NCBI GenBank assembly: GCA_035650475.1
Contig: DASRHP010000004.1
Coordinates: forward strand, 172,736 to 236,735
Direction of reading: 5' to 3'
Source of the DNA: Candidatus Binataceae bacterium
GTDB taxonomy: Bacteria; Desulfobacterota; Binatia; Binatales; Binataceae
DNA: 64,000 bases
A model generated the notes under the pieces. The model was not told the DNA's origin. It was given only the letters and a program-made list of their open reading frames with translations, and did no database searches. This document shows positions 59,703-64,000 of this stretch, piece by piece (positions within the stretch are counted from its first letter, which is position 1; each line of letters starts with the position of its first letter). A program made the translations under genes and the position numbers.

Positions 59703-60038
59703 GTGAAAGAGGAAAGGGTCGAGATTGGAGAGCTGACCCCGGCTGAATTGAAGCGCCGGCTGGAGCGCGGCGAGCGTCCGCTGATCCTCGATGTGCGCGA
59801 GCCCGAGGAGGTCGCGCTGGCGCGGTTTCCCGGCGCCGTGCACATTGCGATGGGCGACGTTCCGTCGCGGCTGAGCGAACTGGACCCGGACCGCGAGACT
59901 GTCGTCGTATGCCATCACGGGATTCGCAGCGCGCACGTCGCAATGTACCTGGCGCGGCTCGGCTTCGAGTGCGTGTCGAACCTAAGCGGCGGGATCGACG
60001 CCTGGTCGGCCGTCGATCCTGACGTTCCGCGCTACTGA
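59703..60038 (+). CDS. Rhodanese-like domain protein
   Basis: A 111-residue single rhodanese domain. The entry strand LILDVREPEEVALARFPGAVHI near 27-48 and the active-site loop VVVCHHGIRSAHVA with Cys70 are intact, so it can form a persulfide. Sulfurtransferase role in sulfur handling or moco/tRNA thiolation. GTG start at 59703 with a poor Shine-Dalgarno. It is 54 bp ahead of the nitrilase gene on the same strand and divergent from tadA. Confidence 0.88.
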   Translation: MKEERVEIGELTPAELKRRLERGERPLILDVREPEEVALARFPGAVHIAMGDVPSRLSELDPDRETVVVCHHGIRSAHVAMYLARLGFECVSNLSGGIDAWSAVDPDVPRY

Positions 60039-60091
60039 GGCTCCGCGGCCGGGCGGGCCTCTGTGGCCGGTGATCGAACGGAGGCGGGCAC

Positions 60092-60922
60092 ATGACCTAT
60101 CTTGCGGCGGCGATCCAGATGGCGGCGGGGAGCGACAAGGCGGCCAACCTCGAGCGCGCCGAACGGCTGGTTCGGCTGGCCGCGGCGCGCGGCGCAAACC
60201 TGGTCGCTCTGCCTGAAACGTTCAACTGGCGCGGCAAGCGCTCGGAGGAGCCGGCTGCGGCGGAACCGCTTGAAGGGTCGTCGCTAACGTTGATGCGGCG
60301 GTTGGCGCGCGAGCTTGGCGTGCATATCCTCGCCGGCTCGATCACCGAGGACGCCCCGGGGCAACCCAGGCGCTACAACACTTCGGCGCTGATCGGCGCC
60401 GACGGCGCGCAAATCGCGGTTTATCGAAAGATTCATCTGTTCGACGTCGACCTTCCCGGCCGCGTCACCGTGCGCGAGTCCGACACCAAGCTCTCCGGCG
60501 GCGAGGTTGTCGCGGCGCGCACGGCGCTGGGCATGATCGGCCTGAGCGTATGCTACGATCTGCGCTTCCCGGAGCTATATCGGCGGCTGACCTTCGCCGG
60601 CGCCGAGATCGTGACGGTACCGAGCTGCTTCACCTTCCCCACCGGCGAGGCGCACTGGGAGGCGCTGCTGCGCGCTCGCGCAATCGAGAACCAGGTTTAC
60701 GTGATCGCGCCCGCGCAATTCGGCCCCAACGTCCACGGTTTCAGCGACTACGGCAACTCGGCGATCGTCGATCCGTGGGGAAGGGTAATCGGCCGCGCCG
60801 CCGATCAGGAAGGCGTGGTCGTGGCGCCGATCGACCTCGACTATCTTGCAAAGGTGCGGCGCGAGTTGCCGGCCCTCAGCCATGCTCGCCTGCGCGAAGA
60901 TCTGGCGACGGCGCGCAGGTGA
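60092..60922 (+). CDS. Carbon-nitrogen hydrolase (nitrilase superfamily, Nit2/omega-amidase-like)
   Basis: A 276-residue nitrilase-superfamily amidase. The catalytic triad is Glu42 (PETFNW), Lys113 (YRKIHLFD) and Cys154 (VCYDLRFPELYR). Length and the context of the triad match Nit1/Nit2-type (deaminated glutathione amidase or omega-amidase), with repair roles. ATG at 60092 is followed by TYLAAAIQM. It follows the rhodanese gene in a probable operon. Confidence 0.92.
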   Translation: MTYLAAAIQMAAGSDKAANLERAERLVRLAAARGANLVALPETFNWRGKRSEEPAAAEPLEGSSLTLMRRLARELGVHILAGSITEDAPGQPRRYNTSALIGADGAQIAVYRKIHLFDVDLPGRVTVRESDTKLSGGEVVAARTALGMIGLSVCYDLRFPELYRRLTFAGAEIVTVPSCFTFPTGEAHWEALLRARAIENQVYVIAPAQFGPNVHGFSDYGNSAIVDPWGRVIGRAADQEGVVVAPIDLDYLAKVRRELPALSHARLREDLATARR

Positions 60923-61043
60923 TTTCACGCCGAAGTGCCGACGCGGAGCGCTTGACGGGGCACGGGCGCGGGGGCTAATCAGGCTCTACTTTCGCCCCCC
61001 GCCGCCGCGCGGGGCACGACATTTCCGAGGACGTGAGACACAC

Positions 61044-62216
61044 ATGGCAGAAGGACCGCTGGCTGGCTTTCGCATCCTTGACTTGACCCAGGTCGTTTCC
61101 GGGCCGTTTTGCACGATGATGCTCGGCGACCTCGGCGCTGACGTCATCAAGGTCGAGCCGCCCGAGGGCGACAGCACCCGCCAGATCGGCCGCCCGCGCA
61201 AGAACGGCGTCACCGCCTCCTTCCTCAACTTCAACCGCAACAAGCGCAGCGTCGTGATCGATCTGAAGAAGGAACAGGGGCGCGACCTGGTGCGGATGCT
61301 GGCGGTGCGCGCCGACGCCATCGTGGAGAACAACCGTCCGGGCGTCGCCGACCGGCTCGGCATTGGCTACGCCGATATCCGCCGCCTCAATCCCAAAATC
61401 ATCTATTGCTCGATCTGCGGTTTCGGACCGAAGGGACGCTACGCCAACGCCCCCGCCTACGATCCGGTGATCCAGTGCTTCTCGACGATGGCGGCGATCC
61501 AGGGGCGGCGCGGCGAGCAGCCGACCGTGGTCAAGATGGCGCTGGCGGACAAGATCAGCGGGATGACCGCGGCGCTCAGCGTCGTCAGCGCGCTGCACGC
61601 GGCGCGCAACCGCGGCGTTGGCCAATACATCCGCATCCCGATGGTCGAGGCGATGATGGCATTCACCTGCAACGACACCATGGTCGGCTATACCTTCGTG
61701 CCCGAGGACGAGTACAAGCATCAGGCGCCCAAGAGCCAGAGCCTCGACCCGTTCCGGACCAAGGACGGATGGGTTTCGATAGCGCCCTTCACCGACGCTC
61801 AGTTCGAGCGCCTATGCATCGGCGTCGGCCATCATGAGTGGTGGACGGATGTGCCCGACCGGACCGAGCGTATCCGCGGCATCCTGCGCGGCCTCGCCCG
61901 CGTCCTGCCCGAGCGCACCACGGGCGAGTGGCTCGAAGTGCTCGAGAAGGCCGACGTCCCATGCGGGCGGGTCAACGATTACGAGAGCTTGTTCACCGAC
62001 GAAGAGGTCGTCGCCAACGAAAACTTCACTCTCTACGAGCATCCCGACGCCGGCACCGTGCGCACGGTCAACCCCGGCCCGCGTCTGAGCGAGACGCCGG
62101 CCCGGATGTGGCGTATCCCGCCGCGCCTGGGCGAGCATACCGAGGAAGTCCTGCGCGAGGTCGGCGTCGAGCGTGCGACGCTCGAGGAGCTGCGCAGCGC
62201 CAAGGTCATCAACTAG
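61044..62216 (+). CDS. CaiB/BaiF-type (class III) CoA-transferase
   Basis: A 390-residue class III CoA-transferase. The LAGFRILDLTQVVSGPFCTMMLGDLGADVIKVEPP start and ADAIVENNRPGVADRLGIGYADIRRLNPKI near 98-127 are typical. It lies 43 bp upstream of an acyl-CoA dehydrogenase gene on the same strand, making an activation-plus-desaturation pair, probably for a single carboxylic acid. The start ATG at 61044 has GAGGACG. It is only distantly alike to the CaiB gene at 52994. Confidence 0.92.
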   Translation: MAEGPLAGFRILDLTQVVSGPFCTMMLGDLGADVIKVEPPEGDSTRQIGRPRKNGVTASFLNFNRNKRSVVIDLKKEQGRDLVRMLAVRADAIVENNRPGVADRLGIGYADIRRLNPKIIYCSICGFGPKGRYANAPAYDPVIQCFSTMAAIQGRRGEQPTVVKMALADKISGMTAALSVVSALHAARNRGVGQYIRIPMVEAMMAFTCNDTMVGYTFVPEDEYKHQAPKSQSLDPFRTKDGWVSIAPFTDAQFERLCIGVGHHEWWTDVPDRTERIRGILRGLARVLPERTTGEWLEVLEKADVPCGRVNDYESLFTDEEVVANENFTLYEHPDAGTVRTVNPGPRLSETPARMWRIPPRLGEHTEEVLREVGVERATLEELRSAKVIN

Positions 62217-62259
62217 CGCTGCGGCCACCGCCGGCGTTTCCTTCGGACAGGAGCGCACG

Positions 62260-63453
62260 ATGGATTTCAGCTACAGCCCCGAGGAAGAGGCGTTCCGACT
62301 ACGCGCGCGCCAGTGGCTGGAGGCCAACGCACCCAAGGGCATCGTCGATCGCGGCTTCGGCCTGCCCACCGACGCGGCCTCGATCCAGGCGCTCAAGGAA
62401 TGGCAGCGGCGGCTGTTCGAGGCGGGCTTCCTCGGCCTCTCGTGGCCGGTCGAATACGGCGGCCAGGGCAAGACGATCGTATATGACGCGATCTTCAACG
62501 AGGAGGTCGCGCGTGCCCGCGCGCCGTCGCCGCTCAATCTGCTCGGGCTCTCGATGGGTGGGCCGACGATCCTCGAGCACGGAACGGACGAACAGAAACG
62601 GCGCTTTCTCACGAAAATTCTCTCCTGCGAGGAGATCTGGTGCCAGGGCTTTTCCGAGCCGGGCTCGGGTTCCGATCTCGCCGCGCTAACCACGCGCGCC
62701 GAGCCGCGCGGCGACGAGTTCGTCGTCAACGGCGCCAAGCTTTGGACTTCGCTGGGCCAGATCGCCGACTGGTGCATGCTGCTGGTGCGCACCGAGCCCG
62801 ACCAGCCGAAGCATCGCGGGCTCAGCTACCTGCTGGTCGACATGCACAGTCCGGGCGTCAGCGTGCGGCCGCTGCGCCAGATGACCGGCGAGGAGGAATT
62901 CAACCAGCTCTTCTTCGACGAGGTGCGCGTGCCGCGTGCAAATCTGCTCGGCCACCAGGGCGGCGGATGGGGCGTTGCGCTGACCACGCTGATGAACGAG
63001 CGTGCGACGCTCGCGCTTTCGATCGTCGCGCGCTTTCGCAACACCTTCGAGGACCTCAAGGCGCTCGCGCTGCGCGCGATCGCCGAGCGCGCGACGCCGC
63101 TCGACCCGCGCGTCATCCGCCAGACGCTCGCCCAGTTTTATATCGACGTCGAATCGATGAAGTATCTCGCCTACCGCAATTTCTCGCGCCTGCTGCGCGG
63201 CGGCACGCCCGGTCCCGAAGGTTCGATCTCCAAGCTTTTGTGGAGCGAACTCAATCAGCGCATGAACGAGTTTGCGCTTGCGATCCAGGGGCCGGCGGCG
63301 ATGCTGGTCGAAGGCTCGCCGCACGCGGTCGAGGACGGACGCTGGCAGTACGGGACGCTGCGCGCGCGCGGCAACACGATCGAGGAGGGCACCTCGGAAA
63401 TCCAGCGCAACATCATCGCCGAGCGCCTGCTCGGGATGCCCCGGGGATGGTGA
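62260..63453 (+). CDS. Acyl-CoA dehydrogenase
   Basis: A 397-residue acyl-CoA dehydrogenase. FAD-binding regions CQGFSEPGSGSDLAALTTRAE near 128-148 and the C-terminal motif EEGTSEIQRNIIAERLLGMPR are present; a catalytic Glu lies in the EEGTSEIQR region or in the preceding helix. The family desaturates acyl-CoA. It is second gene in the two-gene unit with the CaiB CoA-transferase (43 bp gap). CAGGAG precedes the ATG at 62260. Confidence 0.94.
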   Translation: MDFSYSPEEEAFRLRARQWLEANAPKGIVDRGFGLPTDAASIQALKEWQRRLFEAGFLGLSWPVEYGGQGKTIVYDAIFNEEVARARAPSPLNLLGLSMGGPTILEHGTDEQKRRFLTKILSCEEIWCQGFSEPGSGSDLAALTTRAEPRGDEFVVNGAKLWTSLGQIADWCMLLVRTEPDQPKHRGLSYLLVDMHSPGVSVRPLRQMTGEEEFNQLFFDEVRVPRANLLGHQGGGWGVALTTLMNERATLALSIVARFRNTFEDLKALALRAIAERATPLDPRVIRQTLAQFYIDVESMKYLAYRNFSRLLRGGTPGPEGSISKLLWSELNQRMNEFALAIQGPAAMLVEGSPHAVEDGRWQYGTLRARGNTIEEGTSEIQRNIIAERLLGMPRGW

Positions 63454-64000
63454 GCGCCACGCGCGCAAATCGCCGCCAGGCCAGGAACCAGAGCGCAAGC
63501 AACGCCGTGCCGAGTGCGACCGCGAACGGATAGGCCGCCGTCGGCCGATCCATCACCAGCGGCAGCAGCGCCACCGCGAGCGCCGGCGGCACGTGCAGCT
63601 CGAACACGCGCAGGACGGCGATTCCCCATCCCATGCTGACCGCCGCGGCGAGCGGAGTTGCGGCGATATAGCGCCAGGAGATGAATCCGCCGAGCGCGGT
63701 GAGAAAGCAGGCGAGCGGAAGTTTGAGCGGCTGATTCGCCCACGGGCAGATCGCCGTGTGCCCCAGCATCTCGAACCCGATCACGACCAGCGGCGGAAAC
63801 AGCACGAAGCGCATTCCGGTGAGCTGCACGAAGAAGACTGCGACGGCGACGAACGCCATCAGCGCCGCCAGCCATGCATAGCCGCTCTCGGGGGTCGCCT
63901 CGATCAGATCGTCGAGACGATTCGCCTCGTCATCGAGATCATCGTGCGCAGTGCAGAATTTTTTCCATCTCAGCGACAGCGCGGCCAGCAGCACCGTTCC
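63413..64000 (-). CDS. Membrane protein, HPP-family-like, 5' end outside the window
   Basis: At least 195 residues; the frame is still open at base 64000. After a short acidic stretch (DDEANRLDD) there are four to five hydrophobic helices. The segments LTGMRFVLFPPLVVIGFEML and HVPPALAVALLPLVM resemble the HPP family of nitrite/nitrate-like or unknown transporters, but this is only a resemblance. The 3' end overlaps the acyl-CoA dehydrogenase gene by 41 bp in convergent orientation. Confidence 0.65.
   Translation of the reverse strand, partial: GTVLLAALSLRWKKFCTAHDDLDDEANRLDDLIEATPESGYAWLAALMAFVAVAVFFVQLTGMRFVLFPPLVVIGFEMLGHTAICPWANQPLKLPLACFLTALGGFISWRYIAATPLAAAVSMGWGIAVLRVFELHVPPALAVALLPLVMDRPTAAYPFAVALGTALLALWFLAWRRFARVALTIPGASRAGARR

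Overview
This is a GC-rich chromosomal window from a soil- or sediment-type bacterium. It encodes many LLM flavin oxidoreductases, acyl-CoA dehydrogenases, CaiB/BaiF CoA-transferases, VOC proteins and small zinc-ribbon proteins, with no mobile elements or CRISPR. This gene mix, together with small proteins resembling deltaproteobacterial families, fits an uncultured Desulfobacterota-like or Binatota-like lineage. That placement is an inference; no rRNA is present to test it.

Layout. 1-879: end of an ATP-grasp gene. 1219-7214: nitrous oxide reductase cluster (cupredoxin, Sec-type nosZ, a nosB-like membrane protein, nosD, nosF, nosY), tightly spaced or overlapping. 7285-10019: small genes, two divergent RRM RNA-binding proteins and tRNA-Arg(CCG). 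10193-15266: LLM oxidoreductase, hydrolase, SnoaL-like protein, two lipoproteins and a two-domain VOC protein. 15391-28186: central carbon block with PEP synthase, phosphoketolase, acetate kinase, a site-2-type protease, and a 2-oxoacid:ferredoxin oxidoreductase operon (gamma-alpha-beta plus a GltD/ferredoxin fusion), followed by small genes of unknown function. 28193-35301: small hypotheticals, an ICL/PEP-mutase-family lyase, SDR, cyclase, Leu/Glu-type dehydrogenase and a serine hydrolase. 35364-42087: meta-cleavage-like catabolic cluster (two HsaA-type flavin monooxygenases, cupin, extradiol dioxygenase, FAH hydrolase, TetR regulator, divergent LLM oxidoreductase). 42176-47610: three-subunit molybdenum hydroxylase, Rid-family protein and an acyl-CoA dehydrogenase-like flavoprotein. 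47640-49111: bactofilin and partner. 49379-54220: CMD/AhpD-like protein, then acyl-CoA dehydrogenase, APH-fold kinase, DUF6285-like protein, Rid-family protein and CaiB/BaiF CoA-transferase. This set resembles the LvaA/LvaB/LvaC 4-hydroxyacyl-CoA module. 54244-64000: phytanoyl-CoA dioxygenase, DUF1329 protein, tRNA-Ser(CGA), CoA-transferase/hydrolase, TadA, rhodanese, nitrilase, a second CaiB and acyl-CoA dehydrogenase, and a truncated membrane protein.

How it fits together. The organism appears to be a heterotroph that oxidises aromatic or alicyclic compounds and unusual acids through CoA esters. Acetyl units could be carboxylated to pyruvate by the Por complex and raised to PEP by PpsA, while phosphoketolase plus acetate kinase yield acetate and ATP. 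N2O reduction would be available as a terminal electron sink. Substrates of the individual catabolic modules cannot be read from sequence alone.
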